In this document: positions 15,321 to 22,508 of the stretch, in pieces | Position numbering within the stretch: the first letter of the stretch is position 1 | Layout: every line of letters begins with the position of its first letter | Source of the DNA: an uncultured beta proteobacterium | Lineage (GTDB): Bacteria; Pseudomonadota; Gammaproteobacteria; Burkholderiales; SG8-39 | DNA: 34,008 bases | Direction of reading: 5' to 3' | Assembly: GCA_902826155.1 (NCBI GenBank) | Contig: CADEDU010000081.1 | Location: forward strand, 1-34,008 | Notes under the pieces: model-generated | Databases searched by the model: none | What the model was told of the DNA's origin: nothing | The model's input: the letters and a program-made list of their open reading frames with translations, nothing else | Translations under genes and position numbers: made by a program

Positions 15321-15462
15321 CGGCACAATAGTTCCTAGCGCGGTACAACCACAAGCCAACCACGCCGAGCGCGCCGTAGTTGATCACGATGAACCGGACG
15401 TGCGCGCGCAAATGGGCCAAGCTCACTTGCTCCAGCAGCACACCGGCTAGCACCGGTCCCAT
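15307..15462 (-). CDS. Possible 51-residue single-helix membrane protein
   Basis: A frame starting MGPVLAGVLLEQVSLAHLRA continues with VRFIVINYGALGVVGLWLY, a good membrane helix followed by basic residues (RARNYCAARSR). It begins ten bases after the DedA-type gene on the same strand, as a translationally coupled small gene would. It ends overlapping the convergent recombinase gene by 14 bases. No ribosome binding site is clear. It may be a genuine small partner of the DedA protein, or the tail of a lost gene. Confidence 0.35.
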   Translation of the reverse strand: MGPVLAGVLLEQVSLAHLRAHVRFIVINYGALGVVGLWLYRARNYCAARSR

Positions 15463-15472
15463 CTGTACCAGA

Positions 15473-16522
15473 TCAGGGGCCGGAGTCGCCATCCGCAGCG
15501 CCCGATTGATCCGAGCCGACCAAGGACGTGCGGCGACCTCGAACGAGCGCAACACCTGTCACCAACACTAACGCCAAACAGATCAGTAGCAGACTGACAT
15601 TGGCGAGAAAACCGGACGCCGCTTCGAGGTCGCTACCGGCCGCGTATCCGAGACTCAGATAGGCGCCGGTCCACAGCAACCGTCCGACAATGGCAAACAG
15701 CAGAAAGTAGTCCACTCGGTAGCGGGCGGCACCTGCGACAAGATTCAGAAGTGCACTCAGGTGCGAGGCCAATGTGCGAGTCAGTACCACACTGAGCCCG
15801 CCCCAACGGACAAACAAGCCATCGACGTGCCCGTTCCCCGCCGCCGAGAAGCCGAGCCAGCGGGCGCGGCGCGCGAGGAACTCACGGCTCAACAACCGCC
15901 CGGCCCAGTAACCGGCGACGTCCCCCAGCACCGAAGCCGACAAGGCGACTACTGCTGCCCACGCCAACGAGAGCTGCCCCGCCGCGGATAGCGAGCCCGC
16001 GACGACGGTTGCAAGGCCGGTCGGAAGCGGTAGGCCGGCTGCACCCAACAACGCGATCAAACCCAACGCAGGGTAACCATAGACGATCACGGCAGCGAGG
16101 AGGTCCTCGCCGAGCTTGTTGATCCATGGCGCACCGGTCGATTCGACTACAGCGGCCGGTGGTGGTGTAGTGGTTGCGGCGACCGCTCGCTGCACGCGTT
16201 GTATGTACTCAAGGGTTGCGACCCCTGCCTGGCGCGCGAGCAATCGCAGGCTGGCATCGATGCGCGTATCCGCCGCCAGTCCGAGGCGCTCGATCAGCAC
16301 CGGGCGCGACGCGTGAAAGGCCGTGGCGACGTACTCGAGCGTCATCCATGGGCGAATCGCGCCAATCTGGGGCTGCCCCAGCTCGGTAGCCGTTTGCAGT
16401 AGCAGGTAGGAATTGTACGAACGGCGAGCAAAGCCGATGCTGGCGAGGATCGCAATGATGAGCAATCCGAGCAACATCAACCGTGACCAGCGAGTAGCGA
16501 GCATAGGTATGGGCGGGATCAC
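15473..16522 (-). CDS. DedA-family (VTT domain) inner-membrane protein with N-terminal extension
   Basis: Membrane protein of 349 residues (343 from the ATG at 16504). One N-terminal helix (LMLLGLLIIAILASIGFA) is followed by about 100 soluble, helix-rich periplasmic or cytoplasmic residues including RPWMTLEYVATAFHASRPVL, with no known motif. The DedA/VTT domain starts near residue 140. GLPLPTGLATVVAGSL corresponds to the conserved G-(L/I)-P-x-P-G/T-E reentrant region, followed by GDVAGYWAGR (family GDxxGYxxGR) and RTLASHLSALLNLVAGAARY (family R-x-(I/L)-P-x-(L/V)-x-x-x-x-A-G). The proline of the latter is histidine here. DedA proteins are lipid scramblases/flippases linked to undecaprenyl-phosphate recycling. 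The extension makes this longer than the usual 200-220 residues. Confidence 0.75.
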   Translation of the reverse strand: MIPPIPMLATRWSRLMLLGLLIIAILASIGFARRSYNSYLLLQTATELGQPQIGAIRPWMTLEYVATAFHASRPVLIERLGLAADTRIDASLRLLARQAGVATLEYIQRVQRAVAATTTPPPAAVVESTGAPWINKLGEDLLAAVIVYGYPALGLIALLGAAGLPLPTGLATVVAGSLSAAGQLSLAWAAVVALSASVLGDVAGYWAGRLLSREFLARRARWLGFSAAGNGHVDGLFVRWGGLSVVLTRTLASHLSALLNLVAGAARYRVDYFLLFAIVGRLLWTGAYLSLGYAAGSDLEAASGFLANVSLLLICLALVLVTGVALVRGRRTSLVGSDQSGAADGDSGP

Positions 16523-16797
16523 GCAGCATGAAGCGTGCGCATCAGGAATGGTATCTGCCGCGAGTTCGGATCAGTCCGAATGACATGTTAGCGTTCGACG
16601 CGTTGAGGCCAGCTCGCGGGCTGATCCGATGCGCCACGGCCTGCGAGGCGCACTGCGCCCACTCATGCGCTCGGCCCACGAACATCTTTCGGCAGGCCCA
16701 CTCGCTCGGGCTTTGCCGCGTTCTAAGCGGCTTGGTCGGACGACTCTGTCCCTGCGCGATCTCGTCTAACGCATACCCCGGCTGCGCAAGGTTCGCG
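16523..16797. other. Gap without a recognisable gene
   Basis: About 275 bases between the DedA-type gene (leftward) and the promoter-like repeat. Both strands carry only short frames with Cys/Arg/Ala-rich, shadow-like composition. The promoter of the DedA gene should be at the left end. Confidence 0.3.
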
Positions 16798-16868
16798 CTG
16801 CTCGATTGACGGCATGCCAGGCTGAGCCTAGAGTGAAGTTGTACGAAGAGCGCGTTTCTTTGTTCTTC
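16798..16868 (+). promoter_or_regulatory. Promoter-like repeat, copy B
   Basis: Second copy of the element at 8307-8376. TTGACG (16806-16811) and TAGAGT (16829-16834) are separated by 17 bp. The hydrolase gene starts about 140 bases downstream and is the next gene in this direction, so this is the likely promoter of the hydrolase-HEAT unit. Conservation extends beyond the hexamers, into the spacer (AGGCTGA) and about 30 bp downstream, which suggests an operator or a dispersed element rather than just a promoter. Confidence 0.55.
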
Positions 16869-16981
16869 CCGTCACGACACCCTGCCGTGTCGATACGGCC
16901 GCAGGCACGCAGCGGCATCCTCAAGCTGTGGTGCCGAACTAGGGTGGTCGGTGCTGGGCAACCTCGCAGGAGGTCCGAGCC

Positions 16982-18145
16982 ATGTCGCTGCACTATCCGC
17001 TGCGGTCTAGACCGTTCAAGGGCGCGTCCGCCTTTGCCCAGATCAGCGAAGACACCACGCCGTCGCAGGCTGCGGTACTGCTTTCATTCGGCAACCAGAT
17101 TCGCGGCGGCGACGCCGGTCTACGTGCGCGGGCCGCGGCCCGCAGGCGCAAGGGATTCGTCGTCACCGCCGAGCCCGACGCGGCGTTTCCGGTACCCAGG
17201 CTGCGCGGCGTGAGCGGTCCCGTGCCTTTCGACGAAAGCCGCGAACGGTTGAAGAAGCTGCACGCCTACCGGCCCAAGCTGCGCGCGGTGGGCGCCCGCG
17301 AGTACGCTACCTATGAGACCGCCTATCGCGACTGCGCACAACGCGTCTTCGACAAACCCGAGGCGACGCGCGCGGCCGATCTTTTCGCGCTGTGCCTGGA
17401 CCACCCCAAAGAGCTGGTGCGCATCGCTGCGGCCATCGCGTCGCTCCCGTTGACCACGGGCCCGCAGCAGAACCTGCAAGTACTGGTCAACGGCCTGAAG
17501 AGCCAGGACGAACTCGAGCGCTCGCTAGCCGCCACCGGCCTGGCGCGCACCTACCCGGACCATCCGGCGCTCAAGCGCTTGTCGCGCGGCAAGACCGCGC
17601 CGCGCGAGCGACCACCGCGCCAGACGGTAATGCTGGTGCATGGCACCTGGGCCAGCGACCAGCCTTGGTACCAGCCGGGCGGCGACTTCTTCAGCTTCAC
17701 AAAAGGGCTGCGGCCCGACCTCTACGGCGCGGCCGACTTCTTCAGATGGAGCGGCGGCTGGAGCGACGGCGCGCGGCTCGCCGGCGCCACTACGCTCAAG
17801 CAATGGGTGGACGACCACAACGAATCAGGGCTGGACCTCATTGGCCATAGCCACGGCGCCAATGTCATGCTTAAAGCCACCGAGCTCGGATTGACAGTCG
17901 GCAAGGCCGTGCTGCTGAGCTGCCCGGTGCACGTGGACAAGTATTTTCCCAACTTTGCCAACGTGCAGTCGGTGCACGCGGTGCGCGTGCACATGGACCT
18001 GGTGGTGCTGGCGGACGGCGGCGGACAGCGCTTTAGCCACCCCAACATCCAGGAGATCACATTGCCAGTGTGGTTCGACCACAGTGCGTCGCACGACCCG
18101 CAATGCTGGATCGATCACCGCGTGGCGCAGAAAATCGGCTTGTGA
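16982..18145 (+). CDS. HEAT-like/alpha-beta hydrolase two-domain protein
   Basis: Protein of 387 residues with AGGAGG eight bases before the ATG. No signal peptide, so cytoplasmic. Residues about 105-205 form paired helices with HEAT-like spacing (AADLFALCLDHPKELVRIAA, then QVLVNGLKSQDELERSLAAT). From about 213 an alpha/beta hydrolase domain begins: strand TVMLVHGTW (oxyanion HG at 220-221), and nucleophile elbow LDLIGHSHGANVM with Ser290. Candidate acid and histidine are Asp339 or Asp345 and His367 or His371. The elbow GHSHG is typical of lipases/esterases, so acyl-ester hydrolysis is the likely chemistry; the substrate is unknown. The first 100 residues are basic and low in recognisable features. 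Its stop overlaps the start of a small HEAT-like gene as GTGA, indicating translational coupling and joint function. Confidence 0.75.
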   Translation: MSLHYPLRSRPFKGASAFAQISEDTTPSQAAVLLSFGNQIRGGDAGLRARAAARRRKGFVVTAEPDAAFPVPRLRGVSGPVPFDESRERLKKLHAYRPKLRAVGAREYATYETAYRDCAQRVFDKPEATRAADLFALCLDHPKELVRIAAAIASLPLTTGPQQNLQVLVNGLKSQDELERSLAATGLARTYPDHPALKRLSRGKTAPRERPPRQTVMLVHGTWASDQPWYQPGGDFFSFTKGLRPDLYGAADFFRWSGGWSDGARLAGATTLKQWVDDHNESGLDLIGHSHGANVMLKATELGLTVGKAVLLSCPVHVDKYFPNFANVQSVHAVRVHMDLVVLADGGGQRFSHPNIQEITLPVWFDHSASHDPQCWIDHRVAQKIGL

Positions 18146-18495
18146 AACTAGCGGATGCGGCGGCAGTGTTTGCTGCTTACGGGGCGTGGCGAGCCACCGG
18201 CTCGGCGCGCGCGGGGGCACAACTGGCTCGAGCACTGGCATCCGACGACGAGACCAGCCGCACCGTCGCCGGCACGCTGCTCGCGCGCGCAACGGATCGG
18301 GCACTGCCGCTGCTGCGCGCCAATCTCAGCCAAGGTATCGCAGTGGCGATGACATTACGCGTGCTGGCTGACGCCGGTGGGCGCGAAGTCGTCGACGAGA
18401 TTGAACCCTACACCCACAACAGTGATCCGCAGATAGCGCGCGCGGCGCGCGACGCCTTGGCGGCCGCGCGGGCCACAGGACTCGGTCGTCCGTAA
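18142..18495 (+). CDS. Small HEAT-like repeat protein coupled to the hydrolase
   Basis: Protein of 117 residues starting with GTG (VKLADAAAVFAAYGAWRATG) that overlaps the hydrolase stop by four bases. It is almost entirely alanine-rich amphipathic helices in pairs: AQLARALASDDETSRTVAGT, LLRANLSQGIAVAMTLRVLA, and IEPYTHNSDPQIARAARDAL. The pattern of a short loop with Asp-Pro and an arginine at the start of the second helix is that of HEAT repeats, which bind proteins. The hydrolase has a similar helical segment, so the two may interact, for instance as enzyme and inhibitor or chaperone. That is inference from coupling alone. Confidence 0.65.
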   Translation: MKLADAAAVFAAYGAWRATGSARAGAQLARALASDDETSRTVAGTLLARATDRALPLLRANLSQGIAVAMTLRVLADAGGREVVDEIEPYTHNSDPQIARAARDALAAARATGLGRP

Positions 18496-18670
18496 GGGTC
18501 GAGTTCGTTTCCCGGTGCCGTCCCAGGATGGTTGCCCCTCCGACCTTTGACCAGAAGCTTGGTTGGCGTGCTGGCCTGATAGCGCGCGCAGCCGTTGTTC
18601 TACGCGCTCACGCGCGAGCCCAAATTGCTGAGACCTTCGGCGTGCGAGGTTGCCTAACATCAGGGTTAAG

Positions 18671-18698
18671 CGGACGCATAATATTTGTTATGTTAAAT
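18671..18698 (+). other. dif-like XerCD recombination site
   Basis: A 28-bp site with dif architecture. The left arm CGGACGCATAA agrees with 8 of 11 positions of the E. coli XerC arm, including the whole inner CGCATAA. A six-base centre TATTTG follows. The right arm TTATGTTAAAT is identical to the XerD arm. The surrounding 300 bases (18496-18792) hold no convincing gene. Chromosomal dif lies opposite the origin, but this copy is only about 3.4 kb from an iteron origin, so it is better read as a plasmid/chromid dimer-resolution site or the scar of an element using XerCD. Confidence 0.8.
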
Positions 18699-18792
18699 CA
18701 CCAACGAAAGCGCCCTCAGTGACTTCGCTCGGCTGTGGGCGACAACGTTGCTTGCTTCGTCGTCGAGGTTGCGCCGCGACTTGCGCAGCCCC

Positions 18793-19035
18793 CTAACGCG
18801 CATTCACTTTCCACTTCTTGGCCAGCGCTGCCACGTCCTTGTCGCTGCCGAAGTCGCCGGCGTCAGCCTCCTTGAGTGCCGCACGAATCTCGACGACCTG
18901 CCACTCGTTGGTCTCGACGAATGCGCGGATCGCCTCGGCGGCGAGGTAAGACTTGCTGCGGTTGGTCGACTCGGCCAGGCGATCGAGGCGTTCCTTAACC
19001 TTCTCTTCGAGCCGGATGGTCATCTTGGTGGACAT
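18793..19035 (-). CDS. Ribbon-helix-helix (CopG/ParD-like) antitoxin-type protein
   Basis: Protein of 80 residues. The N-terminal RHH motif is complete: strand KMTIRLEEKVKERLDRLAES with helix 1, then TNRSKSYLAAEAIRAFVETN, with the NRSKS turn between helices seen in DNA-binding antitoxins. The C-terminal half (VVEIRAALKEADAGDFGSDK) is the charged toxin-binding tail of ParD/RelB-type antitoxins. A ParE/RelE toxin gene would be expected to overlap or follow on the minus strand, but between its stop and the dif site I find none. It is therefore an orphan, or acts as autonomous regulator. A GTATAC palindrome near 19070 upstream may belong to its operator. Confidence 0.75.
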   Translation of the reverse strand: MSTKMTIRLEEKVKERLDRLAESTNRSKSYLAAEAIRAFVETNEWQVVEIRAALKEADAGDFGSDKDVAALAKKWKVNAR

Positions 19036-19158
19036 GGGTCAAGCGTCAAGTGCTGAAAAATGAAATGTATACGCGTAGTGTGGCGCGTCAATCGACGGGA
19101 CTTGTGCGCGAATCGCTCGAGCCTACGCCTTGAGCTGACGGGGCGAGCGCCCGAGCCC

Positions 19159-20352
19159 TCAGCTTTCAAGAAACAGCCGTGGGAAGAGCGTATCCAGCAT
19201 CTTCGTTGGAAAACGCAGCGACACCGGACCTTTCTGGCTGTCTGACCCGAGGATGCCCTCGGCGAGCAACACTCCCAACATGACACGGCAGGTGCGCTCA
19301 CTCAGGCCCGTAATGGCGGCCGCATCACCTCGGGCGATCTCGCCGCGATGCAGGATTTCAACGAGCAGCGTAGTGGCCTCCGCGCGCCAGCCCTGCTGAC
19401 TTGCGTAGCTGCGCAAGCGCTCGGCCACACGCGTGAGTTCGAATAGATCGGTCATGAACCTGACCTGGTCCAGGCAAACCTTGAGAAACCAGGTTGAAAA
19501 CTCGGTCAGCGCGCGCAGCGACAGGTTACCGCGGCCATCCAGATCTCCCTGCCTGGGCATGTCGGCGTGGTCCATCATGCTGCGGTATTCGGCGCGGCTG
19601 TCCAGTCCTCGCGCCAAGCCGCGCGACACCGACCATAGGCCGTGCGCGCCGATTCCAGCCTGCAGCGCCATGGTATGACTCATGAGGCGGCTCACCCGGC
19701 CATTGCCATCGGGGAACGGGTGAATGAAGTTCAGTCGGTGGTGAGCCGCCGGGATCGCCAGAATTCGGGAGGCAGCGCCTAACTTGGCGAACGCGAACCG
19801 CTGCTCGAAATACTCCATGAACGCACCGACCCGGCTGCTACTCGGAGGCTGATGACGCCCGACCGTGTTGTCCTCTTCAGGTCGCGAGCGTAGTTTGCCC
19901 GGAACCATGACCAGGCTCCGCCCGCCCCCTTCGATGCGGAGCATGGATTCCGGTGCACCCCGGTAGAACTCGCGGTGCAGATGGCAGATGAAGGGGGCCG
20001 AGCCGGGTTCGGGCAGCTGACCGCCGCCAAAGCTCCGGTCGATCTCACGCTGCAACCGAATGTGCTGTCGCGCTTCGAGCTGCAAATTTCGCCTTGGCTC
20101 GTCGGCATCCAAATCATTGGCCAGAGCACGTTCGATGTCGCGCGGCCGCGTGTGGTGGCCCTCGATCAGATTGGAGTAGTAGCAATTCATCATGCGCACC
20201 AGATCCGCCAGATTCGCGGCGGTCTTGGGGTGCAGGCGAGCGGCGAGTGCGCTGGCGGCAGCAGGTAATTCCGTCAGCAGATCGAGCAGTTCCCCGCGGG
20301 CTTCCTCCAGAAAGCACGGTTCGATGCGGGTGGGAACTTCAAGCAACGTCAT
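19159..20352 (-). CDS. Fic-family protein with N-terminal inhibitory helix (class II)
   Basis: Fic domain protein of 397 residues that would transfer AMP (or another nucleotide moiety) from NTP to target hydroxyls. The catalytic loop [12 protein letters not shown] is complete at residues 211-222. The inhibitory motif (S/T)xxxE(G/N) is present as SNLIEG at 60-65, before the core, so it is self-inhibited in the class II manner. The N-terminal region ([20 protein letters not shown]) resembles the Fic_N domain, and a C-terminal winged helix ([20 protein letters not shown]) suggests DNA or autoregulatory binding. The upstream region (20360-20420) is AT-rich, with TATATAAG as a possible -10. It lies next to an orphan RHH gene within the maintenance block, but since the inhibitory helix is built in no antitoxin partner is required. 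Confidence 0.88.
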   Translation of the reverse strand: MTLLEVPTRIEPCFLEEARGELLDLLTELPAAASALAARLHPKTAANLADLVRMMNCYYSNLIEGHHTRPRDIERALANDLDADEPRRNLQLEARQHIRLQREIDRSFGGGQLPEPGSAPFICHLHREFYRGAPESMLRIEGGGRSLVMVPGKLRSRPEEDNTVGRHQPPSSSRVGAFMEYFEQRFAFAKLGAASRILAIPAAHHRLNFIHPFPDGNGRVSRLMSHTMALQAGIGAHGLWSVSRGLARGLDSRAEYRSMMDHADMPRQGDLDGRGNLSLRALTEFSTWFLKVCLDQVRFMTDLFELTRVAERLRSYASQQGWRAEATTLLVEILHRGEIARGDAAAITGLSERTCRVMLGVLLAEGILGSDSQKGPVSLRFPTKMLDTLFPRLFLES

Positions 20353-20553
20353 TTGCCGATCGATATGCGTTACTAAGCCTCTGTCTTATATAGCAAAAAT
20401 ATCCATCTAGACAGTGGAATTGCCGATCTTGTCTGCCGATCCCGGAATCGTTGGGTTCGCCTGACAAATCAACCTGTTGAACGGTTGTAGCGCGGGTCAA
20501 CCCGCCGATCGTCGCAGCGCTGAGCGGTGCCGGGTGGATCCCGGTCGCCGCGA

Positions 20554-21939
20554 CTACCCTACCCTGACAATCCCCTTTGCCAGCGCAAAATCGAACAGCA
20601 CCTGCTCGGTGGGCTGCTCCGGCCAGGTGATCTCGGCCAACCACCGATAGAACGAGGTCGCAGCGATCCTGCTGCTCGTCCCATCGCGGCGCCAGGCGCG
20701 CGCGATGGGTGGGGCAAGCTGCTCGAGCTGCTCGGCTTCGAAGCGCGCGCGTGCCTGCGTCTGTTGCGCCTCGAGCATCTCCGCGTAGAGCGCGCGCGCA
20801 TTGCCCAGCCGATCGGCCGCCCACGCTTCGCGGATGCGCTCGAGTTGTTCCGCGCGCGACGGCGGGCGCGGCAGTTGCGCAGCGCCGGGCGCCCTGCCCT
20901 CCCCTTCCAATGCCTTGGCGTAGCCCTTCTTCAACGCGTCACGCAAATACGCCACCGGCGATTTCAGCGCCGGCATGTTGGTGCTCTTCAATCGCTGCGC
21001 AACGTGATCGAGCCCCGCACGCAACTGACCTTCGTCGGTGCGTGCGTACAGCTCTTGCGCGTCCTCCTGCTTCATCCCTAGCGCCATGAGCCGCCCGACC
21101 AGTTCGAGATCGAACACATTGCGGCTGGGATCGTGCAACCCGTCGAGCGTCGCCTGCGCTTTCGGATGCACGCGGAACTGCATCTCTTCCACTTTGCGCC
21201 CGCGCTTGTGCTCGATCAGTTCCAGCCGAAAGTCTTCGCACAGTGTGTCCAGTTCGGCCAGCGCCCGCACGATCACGTCGCGCTTGAGGAAGCGGTAGTC
21301 GACGGTTTCGATGTCGCTGCGCCCGGTCAGCACGGCCGCCCACCAGATCGTGTCCTCGCGCATGGTGAGTCGGCCAGGCGAGGTGAGATAGCGGGCGCCG
21401 ATTTCGTAGAGCACTGATGCGGCATAGCTACGCATCTGTGCGCTCATCTCCAGTAGCAAGCGCGTGTACTGCTGCGGGCGCACCAGCCGTTCGCGGATCT
21501 CATTGGGGTAGGACCAGCGCACCACGCAGGCGCGTCCGCGGCCCAGTTCCTCAATCGATACCGTGCCGATCAATTGCGTCGATACCCAGCGGCGCTGCCC
21601 TGCCCCGCTGTTCGACCATTCGATGGTCGTGGCCTGCATCTCGCGCAAGTGCGACTTGAGCAGCTCGGTATTGTTGGAATTGAATCGCGCATCGCCGATC
21701 AGTTCGGCCAGGGGCAATGCGTATACCGGTGTATCGACCCCTTGGCGTTGCGAGTGATAGAGCAACGCGTTGTACAGGCGGCGCGACAGCAACGTCAGCC
21801 GACCGCGTTTGGGGCGGATCGCAATCGCCTCGTTGGCTTTGGCCAGCGTTTGCTCATCGCGCTTGGTAAGCCGCGTATCCGCCTCGGAAGCTGAAGGGCC
21901 CTCGTTGGGGACGGGTTCGAGCGGCGCGTCTGGATCCAC
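20554..21939 (-). CDS. Rep_3-type plasmid replication initiator
   Basis: Initiator of 461 residues from a GTG at 21939 (read as MDPDAPLEPV). The N-terminal 150 residues include the KRGRLTLLSRRLYNALLYHS helix and SNNTELLKSHLREMQATTIE, the first winged-helix domain of the Rep_3 superfamily as found in Burkholderiales megaplasmid and chromid initiators. A second winged helix follows (RSYAASVLYEIGARYLTSPG, then KRDVIVRALAELDTLCEDFR). The last 150 residues are helical and charged, and longer than in small-plasmid RepA proteins. It is divergent from parA, with an iteron region between them that it should bind. No strong ribosome binding site precedes the GTG, suggesting low or regulated expression. 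Confidence 0.88.
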   Translation of the reverse strand: MDPDAPLEPVPNEGPSASEADTRLTKRDEQTLAKANEAIAIRPKRGRLTLLSRRLYNALLYHSQRQGVDTPVYALPLAELIGDARFNSNNTELLKSHLREMQATTIEWSNSGAGQRRWVSTQLIGTVSIEELGRGRACVVRWSYPNEIRERLVRPQQYTRLLLEMSAQMRSYAASVLYEIGARYLTSPGRLTMREDTIWWAAVLTGRSDIETVDYRFLKRDVIVRALAELDTLCEDFRLELIEHKRGRKVEEMQFRVHPKAQATLDGLHDPSRNVFDLELVGRLMALGMKQEDAQELYARTDEGQLRAGLDHVAQRLKSTNMPALKSPVAYLRDALKKGYAKALEGEGRAPGAAQLPRPPSRAEQLERIREAWAADRLGNARALYAEMLEAQQTQARARFEAEQLEQLAPPIARAWRRDGTSSRIAATSFYRWLAEITWPEQPTEQVLFDFALAKGIVRVG

Positions 21940-22130
21940 GGGTCGAGGCTGAACTCACCGGAGGCAAGTTATTGTGATCGGCGTTACTTACAATGCTACC
22001 GCAACCGTGCGTAGCGCGGCCTTGAAGTAGTTGAGAGACGAAGCTTGATTCCTTTAAAGGATTGATGTGGCGGAAAGCACTGATCAATCAGCGGATTGGA
22101 TCGATGGTGCGGAGATCGATTGGGATTCTT

Positions 22131-22403
22131 TGTGAGTGCGGATGGGGATCAATGTGAGGGAATTTGGGATCGGCACGCCTCGGATGTGAGCGCCGTTGGG
22201 AAAGATTGTGAGTGGATATGGGATGGCTGCTGGCTGGTGATCAGAGTCAAGGCTTGCTGCCTGGCGTCCAGACGCGCCTGGCGTGTTCAGGGCACGTGAA
22301 TGCAGCGGACTCGACCGGCTATTCCCTATCTATTCCCAATTTCACTCACAATGGCGAGCATGATTTCGCTCGGGGAACGCGGCGACTCCCAACCGTTCTC
22401 ACA
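22131..22403. repeat. Iteron array of the replication origin
   Basis: Six 17-bp units TGTGAG, five bases, then (A/T)TGGG(A/G) are seen. Four are in plus orientation, starting at 22131, 22153, 22185 and 22207. Two are inverted, at 22334-22350 and 22387-22403. Start-to-start distances are 22, 32, 22 and, for the inverted pair, 53 bp, close to two, three, two and five helix turns. The 110 bp between the two groups and the AT-rich stretch after 22403 would be the place for strand opening. The initiator gene reads away to the left and parA to the right. No perfect DnaA box was found. Confidence 0.75.
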
Positions 22404-22508
22404 ATCGATTCGACAGAATAAGTCATCGTTTTCGGATATTTTTCGGGAGCCAGTTAGTCTACGGATTTTGGTATCATCGCCAAATTCCGGAGAATCTCCG
22501 AGGTGGCG

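Noticed and set aside
20488..20505. Terminator after the replication initiator gene (GCGGGT, CA, ACCCGC)
   Set aside because: The stem is only six pairs with a two-base loop and no T-run follows on the minus strand.
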